A stretch of DNA of 64,000 bases from Planctomycetota bacterium (lineage in GTDB: Bacteria; Planctomycetota; UBA1135; UBA2386), in the NCBI GenBank assembly GCA_020638655.1, contig JACKIC010000004.1, positions 1-64,000 of the forward strand, written 5' to 3'. The position numbers and the translations under genes are program-made. Shown one piece after another: positions 34,036 through 43,912 of the stretch. Numbering within the stretch: the stretch's first letter is position 1; each line of letters begins with the position of its first letter. The notes under the pieces were generated by a model that saw only the letters and a list, made by a program, of their open reading frames with translations, ran no database searches and was not told the origin of the DNA.

Positions 34036-35285
34036 GCCACCTCGATCGCCGTTCCTTCCTGCGCGGTCTGGGCTGCCTGCCGGCGGCGTTGCCGGCCTTC
34101 GCGCGACTCGACGCGCCGCGCCCGCCGCGGCAGCAGCGCGCGCTGATCCTCGTGTGGCTCGACGGCGGCATGTCGCACCTGGACACGTTCGACTGCAAGC
34201 CCGAGGCGCCGGTCGAGATCCGCGGCGACCTGCCGACGATGCGCGCGGCGGTCGACGGCGTGTTCGTATCGGGCCACCTGCCGCAGCTGGCCGAGCGCCT
34301 GTCGCGCTGCGCGCTGCTGCGCTCGCTGAGCCACGGCGAAGGCAACCACGATCGCGGCTCGCACCTGCTGCTGACGGGGCACCGGCCGTCGCCGGTGCTC
34401 GTGCAGCCGGCGCTCGGCGCGGTGTTCGGACACGACGACGGCGGCGCGATGCCGAGCTACGTCGCGATCCCGCAAGCCGTGCAGTACGGCGGCGCTGGGT
34501 TCCTGCCGGCGTCGCGCGGGCCCTTCCTCACCGGCGGCGATCCCGGGCGTCCGGACTTCGCCGTGCGTGACCTCGCCGATGTGCCGTCGCGGCAGCGGGT
34601 GCAGGCGCTGCGCGCGCGCCTCGACGAGCTCGATCACGACGCGGCCGGCGCCGCGGAAGCCGAGCGCGACCGGTTCGTGGCGCGCGCCGACCGGTTGTCG
34701 AAGGACCCGGCGGCGCGAAAGTGGTTCGACCTGGCCGCCGAGCCCGCGCCGATGCGGCAGCGCTACGGTCGACACCGGCTGGGGCAGTCGTGCCTGCTGG
34801 CGCGGCGGCTGGTGCAGGGCGGGGTGCGCACGGTGCTGGTCACCGACACCGGCTGGGATCACCACCAGCGCATCGACACCGCCCTGACCTACGGCTTCCC
34901 GCCCAAGCTCGCGGCGCTGGACCAGGCGCTGTCGGCGCTGTTCGACGACCTGCGCGAACAGCAACTCGACGACGAGGTCGTGGTCTGTGTGGCCAGCGAG
35001 TTCGGCCGCACGCCGCGCCTCAATCCTTCGGGCGGCCGCGACCACTGGCCGCGTGCGCACAGTGTGCTGCTCCACGGGGCGGGCATCCGGCCGGGCGTCG
35101 TCGGCGCGACCGACGCGCGCGGCGAGGAGCCGAGCGAACGGCCGATCGCGCCCGAGGACCTGTTCGCGACCCTGGTCGCGGCGCTCGGCATGGACCTCGA
35201 CCTGGTGCTGCACACCGCGGATGGGCGCCCGGTGCGACTCGTCGCGCCCGGCGCGGCGCCCGTGTTCGAGGCGCTGCGCGGATGA
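34032..35285 (+). CDS. DUF1501 domain protein
   Basis: The protein has 417 residues and starts with LDRRSFLRGLGCL, a twin-arginine-like export signal. It contains LVWLDGGMSHLDTFDCKP, SLSHGEGNHDRGSHLLLTGH, VLVTDTGWDHHQ and CVASEFGRTPRLN, all DUF1501 landmarks. The family has an alkaline-phosphatase/sulfatase-like fold, with metal-ligand-like D, H and E residues seen here, but no known substrate. It overlaps the cytochrome gene by ATGA and is followed by a WD40 lipoprotein in the same style. Confidence 0.94.
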   Translation: MSHLDRRSFLRGLGCLPAALPAFARLDAPRPPRQQRALILVWLDGGMSHLDTFDCKPEAPVEIRGDLPTMRAAVDGVFVSGHLPQLAERLSRCALLRSLSHGEGNHDRGSHLLLTGHRPSPVLVQPALGAVFGHDDGGAMPSYVAIPQAVQYGGAGFLPASRGPFLTGGDPGRPDFAVRDLADVPSRQRVQALRARLDELDHDAAGAAEAERDRFVARADRLSKDPAARKWFDLAAEPAPMRQRYGRHRLGQSCLLARRLVQGGVRTVLVTDTGWDHHQRIDTALTYGFPPKLAALDQALSALFDDLREQQLDDEVVVCVASEFGRTPRLNPSGGRDHWPRAHSVLLHGAGIRPGVVGATDARGEEPSERPIAPEDLFATLVAALGMDLDLVLHTADGRPVRLVAPGAAPVFEALRG

Positions 35286-35971
35286 ACTGGCCCCGCGCAT
35301 CGCTGCTGCTGCTCGCGGCGTGTTCGGCGCCGGCGGCGGAACGGGATCCGTCGAGCTGGTTCGCCGCCGAGGGACAGCGTGCGTTCGCGCGCGCTTCGAC
35401 GGGGAGCGGGTGGGTGATCGTCGGTGGTCAGCCGGCGCGCGCCGGCCTGGGCAGCTGCTACGACGCCGCGGGGCGGCGGTTGGCGACGGTGCGGCTCGGC
35501 GACGACGTCGCCTACTGCGTCGACGTGCACGGCCCTCATGTCGCGATCGGCATGGCCGACGGTCGCGTGTTGCTGACGACCTGGCCGGAGCTCGCCGACG
35601 TGCAGCCGTGCTGGCGGCATCCCCGACCGGTGGTCGCGGTGGCCTACGCGCCCGACGGCGAACGGATCGCGAGCGCGGGCCACGACGGCATCGTGCGCGT
35701 CGGCCCGGCGACGGCGGGCGCGGCGTTCGTCTCGCTCGAGCACACCGCCGCGGCGACCTGCGTCGCGTGGTCACCCGACGGACGACAGCTCGCGTCCGGG
35801 GCACTGGATGGCAAGGTGCGGCTGCACACGCGCGAAGGGCGGCTGCTGCGCACCTGGAACCGGCTGGGCGGCGAGGTGGTGGCCGTGCGCTGGAACGGCG
35901 AAGCGCTCGAGTGTGACGTGCGCCCGACGCCGGTCGCCGAGCCCGAGCGCCGCCAGCTGCCCCGGGACTGA
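35282..35971 (+). CDS. WD40-repeat lipoprotein
   Basis: This 229-residue protein has a lipobox (LLLLAACSAP) and WD40-like blades: PRPVVAVAYAPDGERIASAGHDGIVRVG and AATCVAWSPDGRQLASGALDGKVRL. About three to four blades are visible, too few for a closed seven-bladed propeller, so it may pair with another propeller protein or be divergent. It ends the four-gene operon started at 31085 (ATGA overlap with DUF1501). WD40 fusions or neighbours are common for the cytochrome/DUF1501 pair. Confidence 0.82.
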   Translation: MNWPRASLLLLAACSAPAAERDPSSWFAAEGQRAFARASTGSGWVIVGGQPARAGLGSCYDAAGRRLATVRLGDDVAYCVDVHGPHVAIGMADGRVLLTTWPELADVQPCWRHPRPVVAVAYAPDGERIASAGHDGIVRVGPATAGAAFVSLEHTAAATCVAWSPDGRQLASGALDGKVRLHTREGRLLRTWNRLGGEVVAVRWNGEALECDVRPTPVAEPERRQLPRD

Positions 35972-36104
35972 GCGCGGGCGGTGGCGCTGACGCCGCGGTC
36001 GCATCGGCAGATGCGCGCCCCGCTGTGCCGGGAGCCGCTCGCGGGCCGATGCCTCGGTGGTTCGGCACCGCTTCACGCATCGCATCACCCAGACATCCAT
36101 TCCC

Positions 36105-37895
36105 ATGGTCACTCGATCGACCCATCTCTCGGCCGGCTTCCTGGCGCTCGGTCTCTCCTTCGCGGCGTGCAGCGGCGGCGGCGGCACCAGCAACGCCTCA
36201 CCGCGCATCACCACGATCCCGGCGCAGACGACGACCGGCGGCACGTTCACGCTGGACGTCGCCGACTACGTCAGCGACCGCGAGGGCTCGACGGTGGCCT
36301 ACGCGGTGACCTCGGGCGGCGGCTCGTTCGCGGGCAGCGTCTACAGCAACGCGTTCGACACGATGGGCACCTACACGGTCGAGTTCACCGCGACCGACGG
36401 CAGCAAGACGACGAACGGGACGTTCGAGGTGCAGGTCACGGCCGCCAACCTGGTCGTGGTCAAGGAGGACAACAGCGGCCTGTTGCTGCTCGACTCGACC
36501 ACCAACGCGTTCGTGCGCGTGACCGGATCGGCCCCGGCGCCGACGTTCGCCGCGGGCCTCGGTGACGGCCGCCTCGTCTACCAGCTCGGCAACCCCAAGC
36601 AGCTGTGGGTGTTCGATCCGATGACGCGCGAGGCGACGCGCCTCGCCGAGAACTCGACCGGCGACGTGACCTATCGCGCCAAGACGAGCGACGGCAAGAT
36701 CGTCTACACGGATGGTTCGTCCAACGACATGGCGATCCGCTACTACAACCCGGTGACGGGCGTCACCCACGAACTCGCCCAGGGCGCGCTCAGCTCGGTG
36801 ACGGTGCTCGTCAACAACGCCGACCTGGTGTTCTACGAGATCGGTGACGGTGGCCAGGCCGACATCTATTACTACGACCCGAGCGAGGACGAGTCGTACC
36901 CGGTGGCCACGAGCGCGACCGACGAGCAGCTCTACAGCGTGCTGGCCGACGGCGGCGTGGTGTTCACGCGGGTCGGCACCGGCGGCGAGCACGACCTCTA
37001 CTACTTCCGCGTCGGCACCGGCCTCGTCGAGATCGGCGCGGACATCTCGGCCCTCGCGACCCGCGACAAGACCCTGTGGGGCTACTACGGCAGCAACAGC
37101 GAGGTCGTGTTCACGGCGCTGAACGGCGGCGACGACGAGCTCTACTTCTGGAAGCCGTCGACCGGCCAGACCACGGCGATCGCGACGGGCATCGACACGG
37201 AGGTCGCCGGCATCGGCGCGGGCAACGAGGTCGTCTACTACGATGTCGTCAGCGCGACCGAGAAGGACGCCTACTTCTACGACCTCGACGACGGCACGGC
37301 TGCGACCCTGCGCGACTCGACGGACATCAGCGCCGTCTCGACGATCACCGACGGGGGCAGCACGCGCTGGGCGATCATCCGCGGCAGCGGTGCCACCACC
37401 AGCATCCTCGCGGTGTCGCTGGTGAGCTCGCCGAGCACGCAGACGTACGCCGCCGGCGGCAACGTCACCGCCAACGACACGCTGGCGAACGGCGACGTCG
37501 TCGCGACCCGCGTCGACGAGACCGCCATCAACGTCTTCGACGCCTCGGCCGGCACCTGGGGCACCCCGATCACCGGCACGGGCCTGACCTTCGGCGGCGA
37601 CGGCCTCGACGACGGCGACTTCGTCTACACGGTCACGGTCAGCAGCCAGGTCGACCTGTCGATGTGGGACGCCTCGGGCACGGCCTCGGTGGTGCTCAGC
37701 GACACTGCCGGCGACGACGCGTTCGCGGCGAAGACCGAAGACGGCACGATCCTGTTCACGCGCGTGGTCGGCACCAACACCAACACCGACCTGTTCGTCT
37801 GGGACGGCACCGACGAGACGCGCCTCACCGACGAGGACGCGGCCAGCCTCATGCACGATCACAGCGTGCTCGGCAAGTACAGCGGCTCGCGCTGA
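36105..37895 (+). CDS. Secreted TolB-like propeller lipoprotein
   Basis: The product has 596 residues. A lipobox (GLSFAACSGGGG) is followed by a small cadherin/Ig-like domain (PRITTIPAQTTTGGTFTLDVADYVSDREGSTVAY) of about 90 residues, then a long array of beta blades with YYYDPSEDESY, LYYFRVGTG, ELYFWKPSTGQTT and DLFVWDGTDETRLTDE, typical of TolB-like propellers. ATG 36105 is chosen over the upstream start at 36057 because the signal peptide begins there. No catalytic motif is present. It likely sits on the outer side of the outer membrane as a binding protein. Confidence 0.82.
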   Translation: MVTRSTHLSAGFLALGLSFAACSGGGGTSNASPRITTIPAQTTTGGTFTLDVADYVSDREGSTVAYAVTSGGGSFAGSVYSNAFDTMGTYTVEFTATDGSKTTNGTFEVQVTAANLVVVKEDNSGLLLLDSTTNAFVRVTGSAPAPTFAAGLGDGRLVYQLGNPKQLWVFDPMTREATRLAENSTGDVTYRAKTSDGKIVYTDGSSNDMAIRYYNPVTGVTHELAQGALSSVTVLVNNADLVFYEIGDGGQADIYYYDPSEDESYPVATSATDEQLYSVLADGGVVFTRVGTGGEHDLYYFRVGTGLVEIGADISALATRDKTLWGYYGSNSEVVFTALNGGDDELYFWKPSTGQTTAIATGIDTEVAGIGAGNEVVYYDVVSATEKDAYFYDLDDGTAATLRDSTDISAVSTITDGGSTRWAIIRGSGATTSILAVSLVSSPSTQTYAAGGNVTANDTLANGDVVATRVDETAINVFDASAGTWGTPITGTGLTFGGDGLDDGDFVYTVTVSSQVDLSMWDASGTASVVLSDTAGDDAFAAKTEDGTILFTRVVGTNTNTDLFVWDGTDETRLTDEDAASLMHDHSVLGKYSGSR

Positions 37896-37928
37896 GACGC
37901 AGCCGGACGGCGATGTCATGGGCGATTG

Positions 37929-37967
37929 GCGACCACCGCCCGCGCAGGTGCGCGGGTCGGTCGTCGC
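37929..37967. terminator. Hairpin after the propeller lipoprotein gene
   Basis: The core CCCGCGCA-GG-TGCGCGGG (37939-37956) is perfect and is extended by GCGACCACCG/TCGGTCGTCGC with one mismatch. It lies 34 bp after the stop with no T tract. Confidence 0.45.
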
Positions 37968-38191
37968 GCTCCGAGAACCTTCACGTGGCTGTGCACGACT
38001 GCGTGCTATCCTTGCGGCATGCCGCATGCCTTCGGGCTGCGGCGAAGTTCACACCTCATTCGCCAGGGGCTGTGGAAGTCGCACATTTCGCGGTCGTTGC
38101 AGAATCTCCTGGCGGGCGTCGTGCGAACGCCGACACGCGCACCGTGGTCGTCCTGAGCCCCTCCTCGCCGAGGGCTTCCGTTCTGGCCCGG

Positions 38192-38200
38192 TGCTAGAAT
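38192..38200 (+). promoter_or_regulatory. Possible extended -10 (TGCTAGAAT) for the AurF-like cluster
   Basis: TGC-TAGAAT matches an extended -10 element and lies 43 bp upstream of ATG 38243. No good -35 was seen, so this is weak. Confidence 0.3.
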
Positions 38201-38242
38201 TCTCGCCGCCGAATCTGCGAACCGAATCTCAGCCTGACGACC

Positions 38243-39103
38243 ATGGAGACCTCGAGCCAACTCGCGTCCCGACTGACCGCCGCCTCGCGCCGCAAGTTCT
38301 GGGACGTCTACAACTTCTTCGACTGGCCAGAGCAGTTGACCGACATGTGGTGCATGTCGCCGGAGTTGCTGTCCATCTACGGCACGCCCGCATTCGAGGC
38401 CCTCACCGAGGAGCAGCAGAAGCGCCTGAGCCTCTACGAGTGCGGCAACTTCTTCAGCCTCGTCCTGCAGGGGGAGCGCCCCTTGGTGCAGGGGCTCGTG
38501 CACCGCTACTACTCGAAGTCGTACGCGAAGGAGATCACCGAGTACCTGCATCACTTCGTCGACGAAGAGAACAAGCACATGGTGATGTTCGGCGAGTTCT
38601 GCAACCGCTACGTCGGCAAGGTCTACCCGGAGAAGAAGATCTCCCTGTCGCGCGAGTGGGCCAAGGGCGAGGAGGAGGTCGCGTTCTTCTGCAAGGTGAT
38701 GGTCGTCGAGGAGCTCGGTGACTACTACAACGTGCTGATCGCTCGCGACGACCGCGTCGACCCCCTGGCGCGCGCCATCAACGCGCAGCACCACGTCGAC
38801 GAGGCCCGCCACCTGGCGTTCGGGCGCAAGTTCCTGGCCGAGACCTTCGAGAAGTACTCCGCGGAATGGACCCCCGAGGTCCTCGCGGGCTTCCAGAAGT
38901 GGCTCGGTGACTACCTCCGGTCGTCGTGGGGCGACTACTACAACCCCACCATGTATCGCGACGCAGGCCTCGAAGGCGGCTACGAGCTGCGGCAGCTGGC
39001 GATGACCCACCCGGCCCCGGCAGAACATCGACGCAAGGCTTCGGCCAAGTTGGTCGATTACTTCCTGGGTGTGGGCATCCTGGCGGCTGAGCCGCAACTC
39101 TGA
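38243..39103 (+). CDS. AurF-like di-iron N-oxygenase
   Basis: The protein has 286 residues with the di-iron carboxylate motif pairs E109-x-x-H112 (DEENKHMVMFGEF) and E187-x-x-H190 (HHVDEARHLAFG), plus E66 and E156/E157, in the order seen in AurF (p-aminobenzoate N-oxygenase) and its relatives. It is soluble. AurF relatives oxidise amines to hydroxylamines or nitro groups, including carrier-bound amino acids in azoxy, nitro and diazeniumdiolate pathways. An acyl carrier protein and adenylation enzyme follow directly, so the substrate may be an amino acid attached to that carrier; this is inference. Confidence 0.82.
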   Translation: METSSQLASRLTAASRRKFWDVYNFFDWPEQLTDMWCMSPELLSIYGTPAFEALTEEQQKRLSLYECGNFFSLVLQGERPLVQGLVHRYYSKSYAKEITEYLHHFVDEENKHMVMFGEFCNRYVGKVYPEKKISLSREWAKGEEEVAFFCKVMVVEELGDYYNVLIARDDRVDPLARAINAQHHVDEARHLAFGRKFLAETFEKYSAEWTPEVLAGFQKWLGDYLRSSWGDYYNPTMYRDAGLEGGYELRQLAMTHPAPAEHRRKASAKLVDYFLGVGILAAEPQL

Positions 39104-39117
39104 GCGATGCGGTGCAA

Positions 39118-39366
39118 ATGAGTGAAACCGAGCACAGGCGGCAGCTGCGCGATTGGATCAAGAACAGATCGAGGCAGGAGGGGGCGGGGGCCATCACCGA
39201 CGACACGGCGATCCTCGAAGAGGGCATCCTGTCGTCGCTCGACATCGTCGAGCTGGTCCTGTTCATCGAGAGCCTGCGCGGCAGTGATGTCGACCTCGAG
39301 TCCATCGATCCGGAGGCGTTCACGAGCGTGAACACCATCTACACGGCTTTCTTCGCGGTGAGCTGA
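39118..39366 (+). CDS. Acyl carrier protein
   Basis: This 82-residue protein has the ACP pattern LEEGILSSLDIVELVLFIE; S40, in S-L-D, is the probable phosphopantetheine site. It is a stand-alone carrier. The 14-bp gap to the AurF-like stop and the 6-bp gap to the adenylation gene make an operon. GTG 39112 two codons upstream is possible, but ATG 39118 fits better. Confidence 0.9.
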   Translation: MSETEHRRQLRDWIKNRSRQEGAGAITDDTAILEEGILSSLDIVELVLFIESLRGSDVDLESIDPEAFTSVNTIYTAFFAVS

Positions 39367-39372
39367 CCGGTC

Positions 39373-40992
39373 ATGTCGACGCGGAAGACCATCGGCAGCG
39401 GGTTCCTCGCCTCGCTCGAACGTCACCCCGACCGGCCCGCGCTGCAGGTCGGCGGCGAGGTGCTCACGTATCGCGAGCTGGCAGGCCGCGCGTTCGCCAT
39501 CGCGGCGGCCCTGGGCGAGGCCGCGGTCTCGGAGGGTCCCACGTTGACGGCGGTGTTCGGGCAGCGCTCGACGACGACCTTCGCGGGGATCCTCGGCGCC
39601 CTCTTCCACGGGCACGGCTACGTGCCGCTCAACCCCGCGTTCCCGATCGCGCGCACGCGCGAGATGCTCGAGCGCTCGGGCTGTCGGACGCTGGTGGTGG
39701 ACGGACAGGCCGAGCGTCAGTTGCCCGAGCTGCTCGAGGGTGTGACGCGCGAGCTGTGCGTCGTGTTACCCGACAGCGAAGATGCGAGCGCCCACGCGCA
39801 GCGGTGGCCGCACCTGCGGTTCGTGACGCAGGGTGACCTGAAGCCCGCCGCCGAGTGCCTCGCGCCGCCCGTGGACCCGGGCGACGTGGACCCGGAGGGC
39901 ATGGCCTATCTGCTGTTCACCTCCGGCAGCACGGGGCGCCCCAAGGGCGTGATGGTCCGGCACCGCAACGTGACCGCCTTCGTCGAAGCCATGGTCGCGC
40001 GCTACGACCTCGACGAGACCGACCGCTTCTCGCAGACCTTCGACCTGACGTTCGATCTGTCGGCCTTCGACATGTTCGTGTGCTGGGAGGTCGGCGGGTG
40101 CCTGTGCTGTCCGACGGCGGCGCAGAAGTCGCTGCCGGCGCGCTACATCCTCGACTGCAAGCTGACGGTGTGGTTCGCGGTGCCGTCGACGGCCGTGTTG
40201 ATGAACCGGCTGCGCATGCTCAAGCCGGACAAGTATCCGTCGCTGCGCCTGAGCCTGTTCTGCGGCGAGGCGCTGCTCGAGGAGACGATGCGGGCCTGGC
40301 AGGAAGCCGCGCCGGCCTCGATCTGCGAGAACCTCTACGGGCCGACCGAGCTGACCATCGCCTGCACCCTCTATCGCTGGGATCCGCAGGTCTCGCCGGC
40401 GGAGTGCGAGCGCGGCGTCGTGCCGATCGGCGCCGCCTACCCGGGCATGGACGTGCTGATCGCCGACGCGAACCTGGTCGAGGTCCCGCCTGGTGAGGTG
40501 GGCGAATTGCTGATGACCGGTCCGCAGCTGACCATGGGCTACCTCGACGATCCCGAACGCACCGCGCGCGCGTTCGTGGTGCCGCCCGGCAAGCAGGTGG
40601 TCTACTACCGCACCGGCGACCTCGTGCGTCGCCCGATCGGGTCGGCGCCGCTGGTCTACCTCGGGCGCGCCGACAACCAGATCAAGATCCAGGGGTATCG
40701 CGTCGAGCTCGGCGAAGTCGAGCAGGTGTTGCGCGACGTCTCCGGCGCTGAAGTAGCCGTGGCCCTGGGCTGGCCCCGGGGCGGCGTCGTCGCCGACAGC
40801 GTCGTCTGCTTCATCGATGCCGGCCAGGTCCCGGTGGAGCAGATCCGCGCCGAGGTCGTGCGCCGGCTGCCGCCCTACCTGCAGCCGAGCAAGATCGTGG
40901 TGACCGAGAAGTGGCCCCTCAACAGCAACGGCAAGATCGATCGGGGGGCCCTCTACGAGCAGCTCGAGGACGCGCATGGGGCGCCGCGCTAG
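39373..40992 (+). CDS. Amino-acid adenylation enzyme (A-domain, DltA/NRPS-like)
   Basis: The product is 539 residues and shows the A-domain cores: A3 LLFTSGSTGRPKG (T183), A5 NLYGPTELTIACT, A7/A8 YYRTGDLVRRPIG and RADNQIKIQGYRVELGEVE, A10 PLNSNGKIDRG with the catalytic Lys. It is a free-standing adenylation domain that should load an amino acid (or similar carboxylate) onto the ACP encoded next to it. Its closest classes by eye are DltA and NRPS A domains. The substrate code residues could not be assigned reliably. It starts at ATG 39373. Confidence 0.92.
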   Translation: MSTRKTIGSGFLASLERHPDRPALQVGGEVLTYRELAGRAFAIAAALGEAAVSEGPTLTAVFGQRSTTTFAGILGALFHGHGYVPLNPAFPIARTREMLERSGCRTLVVDGQAERQLPELLEGVTRELCVVLPDSEDASAHAQRWPHLRFVTQGDLKPAAECLAPPVDPGDVDPEGMAYLLFTSGSTGRPKGVMVRHRNVTAFVEAMVARYDLDETDRFSQTFDLTFDLSAFDMFVCWEVGGCLCCPTAAQKSLPARYILDCKLTVWFAVPSTAVLMNRLRMLKPDKYPSLRLSLFCGEALLEETMRAWQEAAPASICENLYGPTELTIACTLYRWDPQVSPAECERGVVPIGAAYPGMDVLIADANLVEVPPGEVGELLMTGPQLTMGYLDDPERTARAFVVPPGKQVVYYRTGDLVRRPIGSAPLVYLGRADNQIKIQGYRVELGEVEQVLRDVSGAEVAVALGWPRGGVVADSVVCFIDAGQVPVEQIRAEVVRRLPPYLQPSKIVVTEKWPLNSNGKIDRGALYEQLEDAHGAPR

Positions 40993-41044
40993 GCGTCCGG
41001 GTGTGCGCGGAAGCCGGCTGCGCCCCAGGCCGAGGCTCGCGTAG

Positions 41045-41887
41045 GTGGCCGACGCCCTCGAACCGGGCCGTCGGCAGACGGTCGTGTTCTTCCGCGATGA
41101 CGACATGCGTCATCTGGTCGAGCCCTTGCAGGCGGTCATGCAGACCCTGCGGGAGTCCGGCGTGCCCTGCAGCTACGAGGTCGTGCCCGAAGACCTCGCC
41201 GACGAGGTCGTCGGCATGGCGCTCGAGGAGAAGGCGAAGGCGCCGACGCTGATCCACTTCCACCAGCACGGACTGCGGCACCAACACATCGTCGATGGCC
41301 AGGTGGACTTCGCAGAGTTCGGGTGGGGGAGGCCGCTTGACGATCAGCTGCGCGACATCCGCACCGGGCGCGAGCTGCTTCAGGCCAGGCTCGGCGCGGC
41401 GTTCGACGGGGACGTGTTCACGCCGCCGTGCCACAAGTACGACCTGAACACCCTGAAGGCGCTCGAGCAGACGGGGTTCTCGACGTTGTCGGCCGGCGTG
41501 CGCATCTCTCCCGCGGCGCGCGTCTACTACGGCCTCGGCCGCACGCTGCGGCGCGTCGGCTGGCTCGGCAAGCGGGTCTCCTACCACGGTCGGGCGATCC
41601 CGGGGACCGGCCTCGTGGAGCTGTCCACCTGCATCGACTTCGACCTCGCCAACGGCGCCGATCAGCCGCGCAGCCTCGACGAGTTGTGGCAGGAGTTCTG
41701 CTCGTGTCGGCAGCGGCTGGCGATCGTCGGCGTCAACCTGCACCACGCGTGCTACGTCAACCAAGGCAAGGTGGACGTGCTGCGCCGCTTCGTCGAGCGA
41801 CTGGCGGGCAGTCCGGGCATCGTGTTCTCGTCGATGCGGGACATCCTCGCCGGGATGGGCGCCAGGCCGGCGAAGGCCGGCGCCTAG
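41045..41887 (+). CDS. Polysaccharide-deacetylase-like protein (NodB/DUF2334 type)
   Basis: This 280-residue protein begins at GTG 41045, 53 bp after the adenylation gene. FFRDDDMRHL (metal Asp), LIHFHQHGLRHQ (metal His pair) and FTPPCHKYDLNTLKALEQTGF are the NodB-fold landmarks. It lacks a signal peptide. Such enzymes remove acetyl or other acyl groups from amines, so in this cluster it could deacylate a carrier-released product. It ends tail-to-tail with the ferredoxin gene, the stops overlapping at 41884-41887. Confidence 0.78.
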   Translation: MADALEPGRRQTVVFFRDDDMRHLVEPLQAVMQTLRESGVPCSYEVVPEDLADEVVGMALEEKAKAPTLIHFHQHGLRHQHIVDGQVDFAEFGWGRPLDDQLRDIRTGRELLQARLGAAFDGDVFTPPCHKYDLNTLKALEQTGFSTLSAGVRISPAARVYYGLGRTLRRVGWLGKRVSYHGRAIPGTGLVELSTCIDFDLANGADQPRSLDELWQEFCSCRQRLAIVGVNLHHACYVNQGKVDVLRRFVERLAGSPGIVFSSMRDILAGMGARPAKAGA

Positions 41888-42219
41888 TACGGGCTGTCGA
41901 GCATGTCCCAGATGATCTGCTCGACGTCGGGCTCGCACTTGCCCGTCAGCCGCTGCACCGCCTCGCCCTTGCCGGCGATGTGCGCGGCGATCTCCGGCAG
42001 GTCGGCTTCGGTGACCTTGCTGTAGAAGACCTTGTCGGGATACAGCGTCACGTTGATGCCTTGTTCGCACGCCCCGAAGCACGGGTAGCGCCGGATCTTG
42101 ATGCGCTCCTCGTTCGGGTCGAATTCGCGCACCAGGTCACGGAGCTTGTCGAAGATGTCGCCGCTGCCCTTCTCGGTGCAGTCGCCGCCTTCACAGACGT
42201 AGCAGAGTCGATTGGTCAT
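41884..42219 (-). CDS. [2Fe-2S] ferredoxin, thioredoxin-like fold
   Basis: This 111-residue protein has C9 and C14 (YVCEGGDCTEKGSG) and C47 and C51 (RRYPCFGACEQG), the ligand spacing of thioredoxin-like [2Fe-2S] ferredoxins, followed by VTLYPDKVFYSKVTEADLPEI. A roughly 30-residue helical tail follows. It lies downstream of boxC-boxB in the same orientation, so it may donate electrons to the BoxB di-iron oxygenase or to another system. A 270-bp gap with 100-bp repeats separates them, so cotranscription is uncertain. Confidence 0.88.
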   Translation of the reverse strand: MTNRLCYVCEGGDCTEKGSGDIFDKLRDLVREFDPNEERIKIRRYPCFGACEQGINVTLYPDKVFYSKVTEADLPEIAAHIAGKGEAVQRLTGKCEPDVEQIIWDMLDSPY

Positions 42220-42250
42220 GGACGGAGGTGGGGGTCAACAGGCAGCGAAG

Positions 42251-42459
42251 GGGCGCCCTCGGAATTCGGGTGTGTTGGTCCGCCCGCGCGAAGCGCGCGG
42301 CCGGCTACTGCTGCGTGATTCGCCCGTGTTCTTCGCTGCCGGCCGCAAAGGGGCGCCTGTGGAGTTCGGGTGTGTTGTTCCGCCCGCGCGAAGCGCGCGG
42401 CCGGCTACTGCTGCGTGATTTGCCCGTGTTCTTCGCTGCCGGCCGCAAAGGGGCGCCTG
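42251..42459. repeat. 100-bp tandem repeat, two copies plus start of a third
   Basis: Copy 1 is 42251-42350, copy 2 is 42351-42450, and 42451-42459 repeats the start. Copies differ at a few positions. Each carries the hairpin CCCGCGCG-AAG-CGCGCGG with GCGAAGC at its tip. Confidence 0.9.
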
Positions 42460-42489
42460 AGAGTCTCGCGAGCGAAGCTCGCGAGCCTC

Positions 42490-42492
<3 letters not shown>
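42458..42492 (-). terminator. Hairpin overlapping the boxB stop codon
   Basis: TGAGAG and CTCGCGAGC pair with GCTCGCGAG and CTCTCA around GAA, with one T/C mismatch. It covers the boxB stop (42490-42492) and lies downstream of it on the minus strand. Its tip is again GCGAAGC. No T tract. Confidence 0.55.
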
Positions 42493-43908
<1,416 letters not shown>

Positions 43909-43912
43909 CGGA

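Larger units (their letters stand above)
37896..38242. other. Intergenic region before the AurF-like cluster
   Basis: 347 bp with no credible gene. It holds the hairpin at 37929-37967, a small GCGGCATGCCGCATGCC palindromic patch near 38020, and an extended-minus-10-like TGCTAGAAT at 38192-38200 about 45 bp before the AurF-like start. Confidence 0.5.

Noticed and set aside
42251..42459. CRISPR or small-RNA gene
   Set aside because: Two contiguous 100-bp copies without spacers; no promoter or other RNA features identified.
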